DNA of 64,000 bases from Onchocerca volvulus. Taxonomy: Eukaryota > Nematoda > Chromadorea > Rhabditida > Onchocercidae. Each line of letters begins with the position of its first letter. Positions within the stretch are counted from its first letter, which is position 1. The notes beneath the pieces were generated by a model. That model was not told the DNA's origin, did no database searches, and saw nothing but the letters and a program-made list of their open reading frames with translations. Shown here piece after piece: positions 14,044 to 28,810 of the stretch. The translations under genes were made by a program, and so were the position numbers. Where the stretch lies: NCBI GenBank assembly GCA_000499405.2, contig HG738139.1, positions 9,758,616 through 9,822,615 on the forward strand, in the 5' to 3' direction.

Positions 14044-16387
14044 GATAATGGAAAGTCAAATAACTTAATAATTAAAATTCGATTTCTACTTCATTTTTCC
14101 ATGTAATGATTGTGCTTCAAAGTTATGAAGTAAATTACTTATTTTTTCGAGGTGCGCAGAAAACATCGAAATTTTTATTAGATGTTCATCGTATTTTAAC
14201 ACTTTATCTCCAAAGGCTTTTTATTCATTGATTTTCTATTATTTATTCGCTGAACTTTTTAATATCTTTGTCTATTCACCTATACCATAATACCGAGTTT
14301 TACCATGATGAAGTGATAAAGTATGTGTTGCACATCATATAACAATAGTTTCAAATTTTAACCCACGTACTGTGTTGGGAGACATATCGATTCGCACTGA
14401 ATGATTTTCAGTTCCTGTCATTTAGAAATAAACAATCAGACCAATTTTGATTATACAGTGGTGCTTGCAAATTTCAGGAAAATAAATAGTACTGTCTAGG
14501 AAGTAGTCAAATTATGAATCTCATATTGATGAGGGTAGAGAATATGGACGATTTCATGTTATATCCTTACCTTAGCAATTATTTATCCTAGTCAATGTTC
14601 ATTAGTGGAGAGAAGTGAAAAAATAAAAAAAGGGGAAAACATTCAAGTTAATGAAACGTCCTGAAATGTTGTACTGTATGCATATTATAAGGCGTATTAT
14701 TGTTTCCAGTGTAATTTGTTATTTTAATAAGTGTCATTTCTAAAAAAATGGAGTTTTTTCTGAGATTTGAGCTATATTTGCCATGGCAAGATTATTTTAA
14801 ATTTAGCTATGAAACTGAACTCGAAAAAATTGTAGCGGATTTAAATTACACTTTCTTCTCAATTATAATATCAACAAATCATTTTACGCTATTTGATGGA
14901 TCACCATAATGAGTAATGATTTTGCATGAACTCTGTAGTTACAAATAACCTTACATCATTTTTTCTCATTTTTGTGATAAGTGAATTCTTTCTGGTCAGA
15001 TTTACATCTCATCCTATCATTCATCTCCGACTTTCTCTTTTATCAATTACTTTTAGCATTAGAGAGTGAAAAATTTAATTTCCATTCAAAGCTTTTTATG
15101 TTTTTTTTTTCTTTTTCAATAAGGAAAAAGTATTTTTAAGATACGGAAATATTTTTCCAGTGGTGGCTGTTAGTTTCTGATCATTGTCACAAGGAATGAA
15201 GAGAGAGAGAGAGAGAGAGAAAGGGAGAAAGATTCTTGATCAAATGGTATTTACTTAATATTAATTGACATTAAGTGAAGAATTTTGGAGAAAATTAGTG
15301 AAGAAAAAGCTAAATTTTCAATTCTAAAAAAAATAAAAAGAAGACAAAATAACTACTATGAATCATAAAGCTGTCCTTAGAAGATTCAAGAGATCATGAA
15401 ACCAAGTAAGCAGGGCGTCCTTGTCGCATCATTTCCATTCGAAAGAGTTTAAAAATATGACGATGTCTAAGATCATGTGGACTCATTACTCTTTTCGATT
15501 GAATTGCATATTTGGTCTATTCTGTCGTACGGAATAATGCTGATTGGGATTCTTCCTCCATCTACCTCCATCCTCCTCTTTAAGAATCACTTTATCTGAT
15601 TTCCATTTGAAAAATTGAAATTGTTACTTCCGGGATGCAGATTGCAAATTTAAAATTATCAGTGATAGCAGAGATGTAAAAAGAGTTAATAGTAAGTGAT
15701 TATCAATACAGAAAAGGAAAAGGAAGTGTCAAGAAAGACCAGTTATTATCATCAAAATATGAGATATGTTATTGTGTCACATGACACAACATTACTGATG
15801 TTATTGTTGCCCACTCCATTTTATCATTTATTTGCAAAGTTATCCGTGTCCATTTCGTTTTATCAAATACTCTTTTAAACTAGGTTATTAGAAAAAAGGA
15901 TAAGAGATTATAAGGTATGCTTTTTGGCTCTCAAATCTTTCATAAATCATTTAAAGCAAAGTTTTCCTTTGCTTTTTCAATCCTCATCTCTTCCTGTTAC
16001 TCTTTTCAAAGATTTAGTGCTTTAAATTAGAACAAAAAGGCATCCTCAACAGATGCAAAGTCAATAATTGATGGAAATGAGATTTTCGAATCAGTTCAGG
16101 AAGATAGCATAAAGCTTTGGTATCATAGATTGTAGGAATGAGTGATATCAATATATTACTGATATCTTTGGCATCAGATGCAATAAAATTTTTCTGGTTA
16201 GAATTTGTGTACTGTTCGGTATTTTGCCTACTTTAAAATCATCTTATTTTTTCATTTCTTGTTATGTGTTCACGTTATATATACTGCTTGCTTTCTTCAT
16301 TTCACTTCCTTTGCTGTGTAATTTCAAATTCTCTGATTTTTATTGTTAATATAAGCTGTTGCAGAGAAAGGTGTGAAAAGTGAAGTT
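14044..16387. other. intergenic region
   Basis: Sequence between pir-1 and emb-30. It holds a (GA)n run at 15198-15220 and a small palindrome TTGTGTCACATGACACAA near 15773. No coding segment could be supported. Confidence 0.5.
15198..15220. repeat. (GA)n microsatellite
   Basis: An uninterrupted GA dinucleotide run of about 11 units, visible directly. Confidence 0.9.
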
Positions 16388-19300
16388 ATGGATTCAGTTT
16401 ATATGTTAAGCCGTTCTATTCCAACTGATTTGATGGGTAAAACAGTTATAAGTCGCCGTTCTCCATTTAAGGTTATCGTTTTTGTATGCTTTAGTCATAC
16501 CGATTGACAGTAGATATAATGTCAACCAATAACCATTACAATAAAATCTAAAACCTAGATAATCTGGTTATAATATCGCAAAATCTAAGGTCCTGGTAAT
16601 TTGATCATAATGTTTTGTGTTTTATCTTTTGAGTGCTTATATATCAGTACTAATCAAGGAAGTGTGTTATTTCAGGTTCATCAAGCTTTGTGGAATCCAA
16701 ACATTGATTTGTTGACCTTAGCTTCGCAAAAGGGTGAAGTATGCGTACGACGTTTGCACTGGAGAAATGGATGGAAGGTAAAGTTGATTTATATCCCTGA
16801 AGTAGAGATTTTTATTTAAAAAATGCATCAGAATATCAATTTTTAATTTTGATTTATCGACTTGAGTTTGTTTGAGTTCAAATTTTGATAAAACACTAGA
16901 TGAAAACATTTTATATTTCTCATCTTCTACTATTCTAGAGAGATATCTATGATGTTAAACCACTTTTACTGGATCGAATCAAATCGGAAGGTGAAATTCG
17001 GCTGGAAACGATGTGTTGGAGTCCTGATGGCAAAGTATACGCATTTTTGAAATTCAATTTGAAATCTGAGCTACGTATTTTTTTTTTTTTAATTCTTTAT
17101 TAATATATTCTAGATTCTCGCAACAGCTTTTAGTGATGGTTGTATTCATCTGCTGGATGCTGAGAAAGGAATTGTCAGATTTACTATTAGGTAAAAGAGC
17201 CAGTTCTATTTATTAACTGCTTTATTGCTATTATATTATTTTTAATTGAAAAAATGTTATTCAAAGATTTTTAGTTTTGATGATAGTAAAGCAATTTTCC
17301 CTTTGAAATTTTATTGATTTGTTTTGAATTTAGAATGAAAACTCGTGTAACGCGGATGAAGTGGCAACGATTCAGTGAAAAGTTAAATATGAATCTAATA
17401 AGTGAAGATGCACTTTCTGGCGCAGTAAGTAATTATTTTTGGCAGATCACTCTGCGTAAAATCATATCTGAAATGTATATTATATTAATCGTTTATTTTG
17501 GAAATTTTAATGATAATTCAAGTCTGAATTTTTCAGTTTATTTTTTAATTCATTCAGTTTTATTTTTTGTAACTTGATTTTTGAACCAAGCATTTCGAGT
17601 TAACAAGTTTTCAATTTCAATTTTTCTTTTTTTTTTTTTTTTTTTTTTTTTTTGAAAATAGAATTGAGTGGGGAAATAAAGTTTTCTAGACAAAAGAATT
17701 AATGGAAAGGTGTAATGTTAATTCTTTTTGATAATAGCTCAAGGAAAGATTAATGAGAAGTTACATCGGGCATTGTAAACACCTTTTAGAAAAATTATTC
17801 ATCAAGGATCCTGTGTGAATGCTATTAAAAGAACTCATTGCAGCTTGGTGATTTGACGGAAAGCGAAAGTCTGAATGACAAATCAGAAGAACTGAATCAA
17901 CTGAGAGCGATGAAAGCATTTTGTGACAATAGCAATCTTAGTATTCTTGGAACATTGTTGTTTGCGCTTAATGTAGACAATGTTGTAATTGTTTTGGCAG
18001 CGGGTGTTCTTCCTATTGCTTCGATTGAACCACCACTCCACTTTTTTGGTGTGTTTTCTGGACTGTTAGAAAAATTCCAGTCGAATTTTTTTTTTTTTTT
18101 TATTCACGTGAGTGGTATTTTAAAGAAAGTGTAGATTCCAACTCCTATAGATGGGTTCTGTATTTTACATTTTTTATCACTATTCCTTTTTCTGAAACCT
18201 CCGCATTATTCAGGCAAATGCGATCCGTACTCCATAACAGTGGGTGATATGTTTTATTCAGCCAAGCGATGCCAATTGATAGTAATATATTCGAGTATGG
18301 GTCAGCTCAATCCAACTGGTGAGTAATCGTACGATATTTTGAATATAGACGGATATCTCATTGATAATGGAATTGTAATCAACATATAGTATTAGTTTTA
18401 AGGGATAAATTCTTCAAGAATCAAACAGTTTCATAAATTTTCATAAAATATGCGAAGTCTGGGATGAATGAATTCTTGAACTTTTGGAAATTTTACGATA
18501 GAAATCAAAGTTCATTTCTCAAATCTATTCTAAAGCATTTTTTTTTTTTAGCAAATAATCCAGGAATAAATACTCAGATGGTTGGTTTCGACATCGATAG
18601 TTTAGGTTATTTAAAAAATGGTCTAATATGGACCATTGCACACAGGTTTGTTCTGATTTGGCGCATTTCTGAAATTGTAGATGAATGTTATGCTTATCAC
18701 TATGCCTCTTTTCCTATCATATCTTCATAAATTTTTTATAATTATTTTGTCATGATATTGTCTAAAAAAGTATTTTCATTCAGAAATTTGCTAGAAAAAA
18801 TTTTAGAGTAATAGATTATTGAATTTCTTGAAGTTTCTTTTAGATTTTTTACATTTACAGATGGTTGAAATTAGTTTTTTATGTGTGTTTTGTTTCTGAA
18901 GCGTTTGCTCGAGCAATTATCCATTGGGAGGATCAGTCGAAGGTATTAACCAAATTTTTATTTCGTCGTGTATTAAACTTGCTTTGATATTTAGAACAAG
19001 TTGAGTGAGCAGTTGAGAAAAATTGTATGCATATGATGCTAAAATGTAGTACTTATTGTTCAGTTATATTATCCAGCAGTGTTTTGATGATGCCTTCATT
19101 GTGACTTTCACACAATGATATGTGCAGGTCGGATCTTTTGACTTAAATAAATAAGTGAGAACAAAGCCTTTGACAAGCTTCCAGTTTTGAGGAACATTAT
19201 TTTGTAGGAATTTCACCGAAAATTCAATTCTTTTGGTGAAAATGCTTCAAATTGTAATCTCGGAGAGTGTTTTATTAATATGATATTGTCGGGACAAGCA

Positions 19301-22300
19301 AGTCCAGAATTGGTGAATTTTTATCGTAATGTACTAAAACCAACGGAATGGAAGAAAATGATTGATTGGGCAAACAGAGGTTTTAGGTCAGTATTCACTT
19401 GATTCTAATTTGATTTTTATTTGATTTCTTGTTGATTATTGCAGGAATACCTCTTAACTTTCTTATGTGCAAAATTGACTTATTTTTTGGCAGTTAGAGA
19501 AAGTCTTTTGATGACTTCGATAACCCGATCATTTTAGAGCGTATAATTGGGAATAAATAATTCAGTCTGGAAGTTTCAGTGATATGATTGGAAGCATCGG
19601 TAGGGAGCTCCTACCTGGCGCAAAAGCATTGCAGCATAATATGAAACAATTGTTTATCGAGGCGCGATGTGCGTTGCGTAGTTCTAGAACGTAGGTACTT
19701 CGCAATTAAACTGAAAATTAAATCAAATCCAAATTCTTTTCCTTATAATCTCTTTGTTGTAATCTTATTTCATAATTTGACTTTTATTTTGGTATTTAGA
19801 AATATTTCGTTCATAATTCATAGTTCTTGAATTTTAATGTCATAAAAATTTCTTTATGGATACTTTGTAAAAGTAGAGTTCTGTTCTGATACTTTAGATT
19901 TCGAGATCAAAATTTAAAATTAAATTGTGATTTCAGTGAAAATCTTTTGCCGAGACGTCTATTCGATGTTGATGTATATCCTTATGGAAAATATGCTGAT
20001 GAAACTGATGAAGAAGCACCATTTAAAGAATTTAAGGATTTTCAAAATCTGGCAGAAGATATTATGAACAAAATTAACGAAATGCATTTGGTGGCTACTC
20101 GCAACAGGTCCATTTTTCAATTTTCACGTAAAGAAAATTCTCAAAGAATTGAGCACTTTTTTATGATTTTGAGAAAAGTTAATAAATCAATAAATGGATT
20201 TTTTGTGATGCTAATGAGGACTTATTTTTTGCATAGATATAATTGATTTAACTGAATTAGTAACGCAACGATATGTTGTCTTTTTATGAAACGAATATTT
20301 TTTAATTATTAATGAACATCAGAAGCGGAACAATCTTAAGTTTTGTCAGAGGTTGATTGGAATTGATAACTCCAGCTTTTTTGCGAGATGATAAAATATT
20401 GAATAGTAAATGATCGTATAAAAGTAATATGGGTACGGAATCTTAAAAAACAAAGAGACTAATAATTTTCAAACATTAACAAACATAATTTTAGAAAGGA
20501 TTTGATCAATTTCACGAGTTGGTTATCACAGACTCCACCATTTACGGCGAAGAACAAACGTTCTGCTGCAGAACTAAAATTCGATTTGCAGTTGATTACT
20601 GAAGTAAGGAAACTTTTGCTACAAATTATAAAATGATTTTTTCAGGATTCGGAATTGTTAGTCCAAAAAATAGTTGTCAGGAAAAAATGACAATGCACAA
20701 TGGAAACAATTTATTTCATCTATGTATATTACTTAAGAGTACTTTTAGTTATGTTTTCCTGTTTACTTTGATTGTACATATTTGTTTTATCTTGAGCTCT
20801 AAATATGGGATCTGCTTGTTGGAATTATTCAACTTCAGAAATTTATTTTAAACTTTTTTCATTTCATGATTGATCGGTATTCCTCTTTTTTTTAAAGGTG
20901 TAGATTAAGAGAGAAACCGTGATATATATATGTATAAAAGCCAGTAGTCATGCACCAAAGATTGAAATTATTTATTCCCTCCGATTATTTGATTGATTCC
21001 TCTTTACAAAGCGACAGAATTTTTTGATTCTAGATCGATTTAATTTAAACTTTTTTTGCTCAATTTTTTTTTTATTCATCTCCGCACTTTGCTCAATTTT
21101 TTGGACTCTGTATAAAGTTCGTAAAAATTTTTAAAGTCGTCCATTTAAAAAATGTTATTTTGATCAGGTATTTTAATGGCTTTGCTGTTTCGATTTATTT
21201 CGAATATTTTAAAAGTAATTTTGAAGTTTGGAATATTAAAATTTAAGAATATTTTTTTATCTCCGCACGTAAATTCATCGATTTTTCAGTACATTAGACA
21301 AGCAACCAATACAAGAAGTGGGAGTACAGCAGAAGGAATTGAATCAACGACCGATACCTTCCAAAATTTTTCCTTTGATAAAGTCTATTTCCTTGTATCT
21401 TTTCCAAAATTCTAATACTATATTTTACTTAAATATTTTTTATTGTTTTATTTATTCTTCAGGTTCTTCAGTATTTTGATCATCAAAAACCCCTTAAATA
21501 TCGTTTGGATGTACGGAGCAATGCTTGGGATCTGTTTTGTGAGCAGCAGTCTACCAAAACTTTAGCCGACAGTATCACGAATTGTTTTGATGTCTTACAA
21601 ACTATACAAGATATATTCCTGAAAAACTTCACTGCAACAGTCGTAGCGGTAACATCAACTTTAAATTATAAATAATACCAAAATGATTTTGTTATTAAGT
21701 GATAGTCTAAAATACTTCAGATCTTGAGCAGCAGTCTCTCATAGGGCAATATTAGTCGTTTAAATAACTGATTTGAGGCTTTCATTTTTCCAGTTGTTCA
21801 ATTTGCAAAATTCATTATTAGGAGACCAGAGATTTTTAATTTGAATGGAATGATTTCATTCAAATTTGTATGTTTTTTAAATTTTTTTCAATTCATTTAT
21901 ATTTTTAATTTTCAATCTTTCTTTAGTAGGATTTTAGACGAAATCCAGTGCATTCTTCACCTTTTATATTAGTAATTTATATGTTTTAACTTTATGGAAT
22001 TTTAGCAAACAAATACAGTATTGGAACAAAGTCATGCAGAAGGTTTTGAAAAATTTGCAATATTTTTACCTCTTGAAACTAAATCTGAATGCCATAAATA
22101 TGAGGGTAATTGTTCAAATCTTCAAGAAAATAAAATTTTTTAGAGAATGGATTTTTTTATAAATCTATAAATTTTCTAATTACTTCTTATTTAATCAAAA
22201 ATTTTTATTTATTTGTTTATTTTCATACCTTTTTTTGTGTTTGATTCTCCCTAAAGATGGATATTACGATGTTCTTTATGAATGTAATTTAAATTTTAGT

Positions 22301-24097
22301 TCAAATAATTAATTTATTGAACTAAAGTAGTGAATATATTTAAAATAAATATATATCGTTTTTCCAGAGGAAAAGTGGTTGTTAAAGGTAGCAGATGAGC
22401 CATTTGCAATATCTTGCATCGGTGTTAATGGTTCTCGTCATATAATCTATGGTGCTTCTAGCAAAGAGCTTTATAAATTGTATTATGCAAAGCAGTGTAT
22501 GAAAAATGTAGCTAGCTTTAGTGGCGATGTGGAACAAATTTCACTAGAAAATTCGAATAATAGTGATTTTCAAACAGAAGTTGATAACATTAGATTATCT
22601 TCAAATGAACAACAATCAAAGAAAATTGGGAAAAATGCAAAAGGTGTCGATAATGTTATGGTATGATTTGGTCTCTTGACTAGGATAACTGAATTTTCGA
22701 ATTTTAAAGTGAAATTTGATAACCATCGATGATCTATAGCGAAAAATTTTAACATAGTAAAATGCCAATATTATGAATAACATTGAATACATGCTATATT
22801 AAGAATTATTTTAATCATTACAAATTTATCTGTAAGTGCAGTATGTTAAAATTTCTTCTGTTATTCAGTGTACTAATTTTCTTATTATTGTGGTAATGCA
22901 AAATCCATGAAAAATATAGATTTATTTAAGAATCTATTAGCATTTCATTAGAAATCAATTTTTTCAGCCGAAGTCTCCAACTGCAGCAAAGCTATCAAGA
23001 ATTGAAAATCCTTTTAATTCATCAAGTAAGTTGACATCTTCATGATTTATTTCAGAATAAATATAAATTATTGTTAATCAAGGATGCATTCTAGTTTTTA
23101 ATAATTTTTATGACAAAGGAAGTTTATGTTTAGTTTTCTGTGCTGTTATAAATTCATTTTTACAAAAATATATTTTTATTCACGAAAAATATAGAACTCC
23201 ATTTCTAGTTAGTCACCGACTGGTACATTTCGAATGGTATGGTAATGGCAGTTTTTATGGACTGTTGAAAGTTTGCAAAGCTAATAAGGAGGAGACTGTA
23301 TTATTCAGGAGCTGTCTTTTTGATAATTCATGTTATTTGCATGAGGTTTGAATTAATTTTTTCACGTTTTAAATTTTTTTTAGTGCTAGATACTTTCGAT
23401 TTTCATGATTTTTTTTTTTTTTGAAACCGTATTTGATGCATTATTTTCAAAGTTCCGCAAATTTTCCTGGAATGTCCTGACAGTATCGTGCAATATACAC
23501 TTTTTCAAATATTTCAGGATACCTCAGGTTGCACGGAATCTTATGTTTCATTTACTGTTTCTTTTCATCGAAAATCGGGTGTTGTTTTCACAGAGAATGG
23601 TTTTCGAGCAAAATGGTTCAAAATCAAAATTCCTTTGCAAAAAATTTCAGTTCTCAATCGAAAGCAATCAAAAAGCGACATTCGTCAAAATAATCAAGTA
23701 TGAAATATCGCTTCCTTTTTTTTCTCTTTTTTCATCCTTCATTTTCTTTAGAACATTTGTCGTTTGGAAAGATAAATTATTATTCTTTGTTCCTGTTTTG
23801 GATGTGAAGTTTGTTCTGATAAAATTCTGCATATTTTATTTTTTTAGGTGGAAAATATTATTACTGAAGCTATGGATATGACTGACCATATTGAAGAACT
23901 AGTTGTCGGTAAGTAAATTAAATAGTTTTTCACGAATTCCATTTCTATAGCAGTTTTCTGCCAGCAGTATCCATCATTACTTGTGGAATGTAAAAAATTT
24001 GTGCATGATAAGCCTTTCTTTCAATGCAGTGCCGATTTCTGATAAGTATGAAATTAAATCGCAAGAAAAGGAAGTTGATGCCCAGCTGGAAGGATAA
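16388..24097 (+). CDS. emb-30: anaphase-promoting complex subunit 4, 22 exons
   Basis: Exons: 16388-16471, 16676-16777, 16939-17034, 17114-17190, 17334-17424, 17844-18048, 18214-18318, 18552-18645, 18861-18942, 19208-19390, 19566-19690, 19937-20107, 20495-20603, 21290-21394, 21463-21648, 22006-22105, 22368-22660, 22968-23025, 23209-23345, 23518-23697, 23848-23908, 24030-24097. All join in phase, giving about 903 residues. The N-terminus matches the APC4 WD40-type propeller: VHQALWNPNIDLLTLASQKG, CWSPDGK at residues 88-94, and LATAFSDGCIHLLDAEKG. The middle carries the helical APC4 core (LSGQASPELVNFYRNVL, near residue 350). APC4 is a scaffold subunit of the APC/C ubiquitin ligase that drives anaphase; EMB-30 is the worm protein. 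Uncertain joins: exon 10 uses donor TCA|gtattc for phase, and exon 14 could end at 21382. The ATG follows a TTGCAG acceptor by 23 bases. Confidence 0.88.
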
Positions 24098-25290
24098 AAA
24101 TTAAAGTTTGGTTTAATATTAAAAAAGAGTACAAGAGTCACTCAAATGGATTTTTTTTATAGAACAACACAGAGAAGAAGGGATGGAAGAAGGTATTCAG
24201 CTAAGGAGAAGCGTGAGAAAGCGAAAACCATTGAAAAAATAAGGCTATCCTATATTAAAGTTTAATTTTTATTAATTTTATTCGATTGAAATTTAAATTT
24301 ATATTTTTCACTTTTAATTTGTTATTTTTTGTGGAATATGCTTAGCAGAAAATTAAAATATGCAACAGAAATTTTTGTAATTCGCTTCAGTTGAACTGAT
24401 CGGTAATCTATGGTATTTCACTTTTCGGTGAAATATCTAAAGATTCGTATGTATGCACCTTTTTTTCCTATATCGGAAACTTTTTTGCAATTACTGAGAC
24501 TATCTTTTTTTTTTCGATTTTGCTGGGAAATATTAGGTTTATAACAGTATATAAGGGAATTATAACATTTATGATATTTTACAATATAATAGTATTTATG
24601 TACATTTAGGATATATATTTTACAATATAATAGGCCATAAGTTATGATTTTTGCTAAAAATTGTTAGTATCAGTCATTATATACGCAAAAGTTTCATTAT
24701 TGGAGAGATACGCTGCCAGATGTAGTAGAAAAAGTTTTTTTTGAATCAAAAACTTCTAGCATTGTATATAGATGTCATAATATATTCATTTTTTTCGGAT
24801 CTCATGTTTCGGAATAGTATTCTTTATTGTTTTATGCATAATTGCTTTTTGGTTTTTATATAAATCAATGCCAATATATAAATGATTTTACCAGATGATG
24901 ATACTATTTGTTTTATGGTTTTACGGTCGCAGCTCCGCCGTTATGTATTTCATATATTATGATCTTTGCTAGAAATTATCAATATCGATGTATTATATGC
25001 TCAAAGAAAGAGCACTTGCCAAGTATGATGGGAGAAAGTTTTCGATTTACTTTTAGATAGATTAGAATAGGAATAGAGGATTACAAGCTTCATTCTTCAG
25101 CATTGGGACTAGCGCTGTTTTATACTGATGGTTAATTTTTTGAAAATATTTTTCACTTTATAGCTTTGTAAATGTGAAATTGACAAATACTGCATTGTTA
25201 GTCTATTTTTCTGCACTTTGATCAAATTGTAGGGAGTACCATCTGTTCAGTTGTTTGCTATTTATTCCTATTGGATTAAAAGTCGATCAA
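24098..25290. other. intergenic region with diverged direct repeats
   Basis: No gene seen. A roughly 100 bp segment at 24636-24740 recurs in diverged form at 24951-25043. The 18-mer ATATTTTACAATATAATA occurs twice near 24573 and 24615 with a related flank. Confidence 0.5.
24636..25043. repeat. pair of diverged direct repeats
   Basis: Copy 1 (24636-24740) and copy 2 (24951-25043) share the order: CATA(A/T)(G/A)TTATGATNTTTGCTA, then AAATT, AGTATC or AATATC, ATTATAT, GAG..A, TGCCA, GATG or TATGATG, and AGAAA(A)AGTTTT. Confidence 0.6.
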
Positions 25291-28200
25291 ATGAGTGAAG
25301 ATAATGGGAGCGTCAATGATGTCAGACGTTTGGTGCAGAAAGAAACACGCAAGGGTGACGTCATTTCGTAAGTCTTTTGTAGATGAAAAAAATAATCCTA
25401 ACATACTATTTTGGCAGTAATTTGGAATATAATTTAAAATTTATGATTTTATTAGAATATTCTCCTATTCAAATTAGCTTTTTTCAATGCTTTCTTTTAA
25501 CATAAATTTGATATTTTTTTTAGATTTTATTTTGAAAATGAAGTATATTTGTAGACCCCATCGGGCAATAATGACTCTTTCTAAAAGTATGTTTAATGCT
25601 GGTTGCTTTTCGTTGCCGTATGCTTGGAAACTTGGAGGTTTATGGGTATGTTTTATTGCGTTTATTACACAGCTCACAATCGATTCAGTTAATCTTGTTG
25701 TAAACATACATTGATAATTATAGGTTGCTTTACGTGTCAATTTTTTTGCACAAGTTTTGAAATTAATTCAAATATTGATCATTTTAGATGTCTTTGATAT
25801 TAAATTTCGTCATTGCGGGCTTTAATTGGTATGGAGACCATATTCTTGTCAGATCTTCACAACATTTGGCGAAAAAATCAGAGCGTGTTTCACTTGATTA
25901 TGGCCATTTTGCAAAAAAAGTCTGTGATTACAGTGATATAAGGATATTAAGGAACAACAGCAAAATTATTATGTAAGCCAAACAAATTTTATCTAATCTA
26001 GGAAATTTCTGAAGAGTAATTTAGATGTAAATTTTATGTTGATTAGGGGAGATTGGTATGAATTAACTTGGCAGTAAAAATATGAATACTATCCTCATTA
26101 ATCCAAATTTTTTCATTAATATGGAGGTCATTATTTAATAATTGGCTTTATTGCAATTGAGAATAAGAATGAAAATTTAAATCGTATGCTCAAAAGCAAT
26201 TAGTTACAATAAATAGTATTATTTTTATTCATCGCTTAGTATTATTTAGGTTCAAGTAAAACAAAATGCTGAATTTACTTATTAATGCTGATATTATATC
26301 TCTTATTGTTTTCTGGAATGAATGAAATTCTCTTAATTTTTAATTGGTTTTCAATTAACGAGATAAAAAACCATCTGCATGTTTAATGATTTATTGTTCT
26401 TTGTAGGTATATAGTAAATATTACTATACTATTCTATCAGCTAGGTATGTGCAGCGTTGCAATATTGTTTATAGCGAATAACATGAATCATTTATTGGGC
26501 GATTACATTCCGGGTGGTGTAAAAGTAATGGCTCTTATTTCGTTTGGTAAGTTTCTTTTCAATTTTTTTTTTTTTTTTTTCAAATTCATTTGATCCGCAC
26601 ACTTGTATTTTATGAAAAATAAGTTGCGTGAAATACTATGGCATAAGATCAAGCGATTATGAATAAAATAAACGCAAAAAAAAAAAGAAAAAAAATGAAA
26701 TTGTTTGATAAAGGTAGCATATAGTGACTAAATTTGAGATTGCTTTCATCAACGATGCCTTAATTGGAAAGTGCATTTTCACAAGATATTCCACAGCTGG
26801 AAAATTTTAAATAAATGTATCAGTCAATTTTATACTTTTTAGAGAGGTTTATTAAAAACGTCGTCTACTGGATACTGTAAACGTAAAAGTACAAAATGCA
26901 ACTGAGGCTATAACTTTGAACATTGTGCACTTGTGAAAGTTATTAAAGATACTTATTATTCGCTTCATTGTTATCAGATCTTCAGTACCCATTCTTGCAT
27001 TGAATATGTTCACGGAAATGCGTCTGCTCAGTGTGTTTGCAATGATTTCATCTGCGTTTTTCCTGTTGGGTGCTTTTGTTATTATGCAGTTCACAGTGCG
27101 GCAGCCAAATCACTGGCAAGAACTTCCTGGTATCACGAACTTTACTGGTGTCATCATGTTCGTCGGAATGGCGATGTATGCTTTTGAAGGACAAACAATG
27201 GTAAATATTTCTGATTTTTCATATTAAATGAAGTCCTTATCACTTTTTTTTCTTAATTAAAGATCTTGCCAGTGGAAAACAAACTTGAAACACCGGAGGA
27301 TTTTCTGAACAATTTTGGTGTATTACCAACAACAATGTGTTTTTGTACATTATTCATGATTGCAATTGGTTTTTATGGTTATACGGCATTTGGAGCAAAT
27401 ACAGAGCCAACTATCACTATGAATGTGCCAAAGGAGGGGTAAATCGCTTTCTACATTTAAAAATTTCTGGAATTGATTTTAGTAGTTTTATTCATTCGGA
27501 AGTCATATCTTCTAGTAAAGAAACTTATAGTAAAGAGTTCGCCTGGCATGCAGTTTTCTACGATTTTCTATTTTGCAACGGAAATTGATTTTATCTGAAA
27601 TTCTGTCTTCCGACTAATATTTATTAACCAATTGATTAATTTCTGAAACAAATCGAAAGACAGAATTTCATAGATAATATTTATGATGAATGACAACCTA
27701 TTTCAAGGGGGAAACGGTCAACTTAAAAGTTAATGAACATATTATTTTAGATTATATTCAACGATCAATGTATTTCTAATGTTACAATCAATGCTTGGCC
27801 ATTCTGTTGCCATGTATGTCATACTGGATATGTTTTTCAACGGTTTCAGTCGAAAATTTACAAATCGTTTTCCAAATATTTCAAAAGTGATTGTCGATAA
27901 AGGATTTAGGTTTGATTCAAGCGATTTTTTAAAAATTTTATCGTATTTACATTATTATGAAAAGTGTGTTAAGGAAGGTTGGTAGATTTAAATATCTTTT
28001 TTTATCTACTATGCATAAATAAAATTACTTTAATTTTAGAATATTTTGGGTGTCCGTTACAATGTTAATGTCCATAAGCATACCTCATCTGGAAATCATG
28101 ATACCCTTGGTCGGAGTAACAAGTGGCACTCTTTGTGCACTTATATATCCACCAATATTTGAAATGATTACATTCTGGAACGACTGGAAGGTTTCTATTC

Positions 28201-28810
28201 TTTTCGAAAATATAGCTTTGCTTCTTCTGAAATACTTCATTCACTTGTTACTTTTCTCAGGCTTTGGACTGGATGTATAAAGTCAGTTACCGAAATTTAA
28301 TATTTTCCAATATCTTTCTCGAAAATAGTGAAATCCAAGAATTCGAAAGAACATTAACAGAAGCATAAATACTAAAGCGGATTTACAACGGCTCATTTCA
28401 GGTTTCACTTAGCAATTATCAAAGGTATTTAAAAATTTCATGGAACATTTTCGTCATAATAACGGGAGTTTTCGCAGTTATTGCTGGAATATATGTAAAT
28501 TTTTTGATTATTTTCAAAGAGCTCTAAATGATGGAGTAGAACTTTATTTGATTTTAAGATTTTTATCTTTTTTGTCGACTTATTTCTGGTTTGATATTCA
28601 GTTAGAACAAATCATAGGTAATAAGTTCTTAATTTGAACTGTTCAGTATTCGATTTTAAAACATCCCTGAGGAAAAAATTTTGAATTAATACTTTTAACC
28701 AGGAATGTTCTGAATGCATCTTTTAAATTGTGTTTAAATTATTTGTTTATAAATTATGTGACAATCTTTAAAATGAAATAATTCCAGTTCGGTTTGTTTC
28801 TCATTACTGA
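25291..28810 (+). CDS. SLC36-type proton-coupled amino acid transporter, 11 exons
   Basis: Exons 25291-25367, 25555-25645, 25788-25972, 26407-26546, 26986-27200, 27263-27438, 27751-27909, 28040-28190, 28402-28494, 28602-28617 and 28788-28810 join in phase, giving about 441 residues. A short hydrophilic N-terminus leads into the AA_trans signature (SPHRAIMTLSKSMFNAGCFS, LPYAWKLGGLW). About ten further hydrophobic helices follow, with family-like stretches such as VGMAMYAFEGQTMILPVEN, GFYGYTAFG and EIMIPLVGVTSGTLCALIYP. Length and helix content fit PAT transporters, which move small amino acids with protons across lysosomal or plasma membranes. Exon 5 starts at the second AG (CTTCAG|TACCC); the upstream AG gives a stop. 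The last two coding exons are very short (16 and 23 bp) and are the weakest part, although both keep phase. Which worm PAT paralogue this is cannot be told. Confidence 0.82.

Noticed and set aside
23405..23881. A 158-codon forward frame, the longest complete one noted on the plus strand
   Set aside because: It overlaps emb-30 exons 20 and 21 in another frame. The emb-30 frames join in phase with good splice sites; this one is rich in Phe and Leu from the AT bias.
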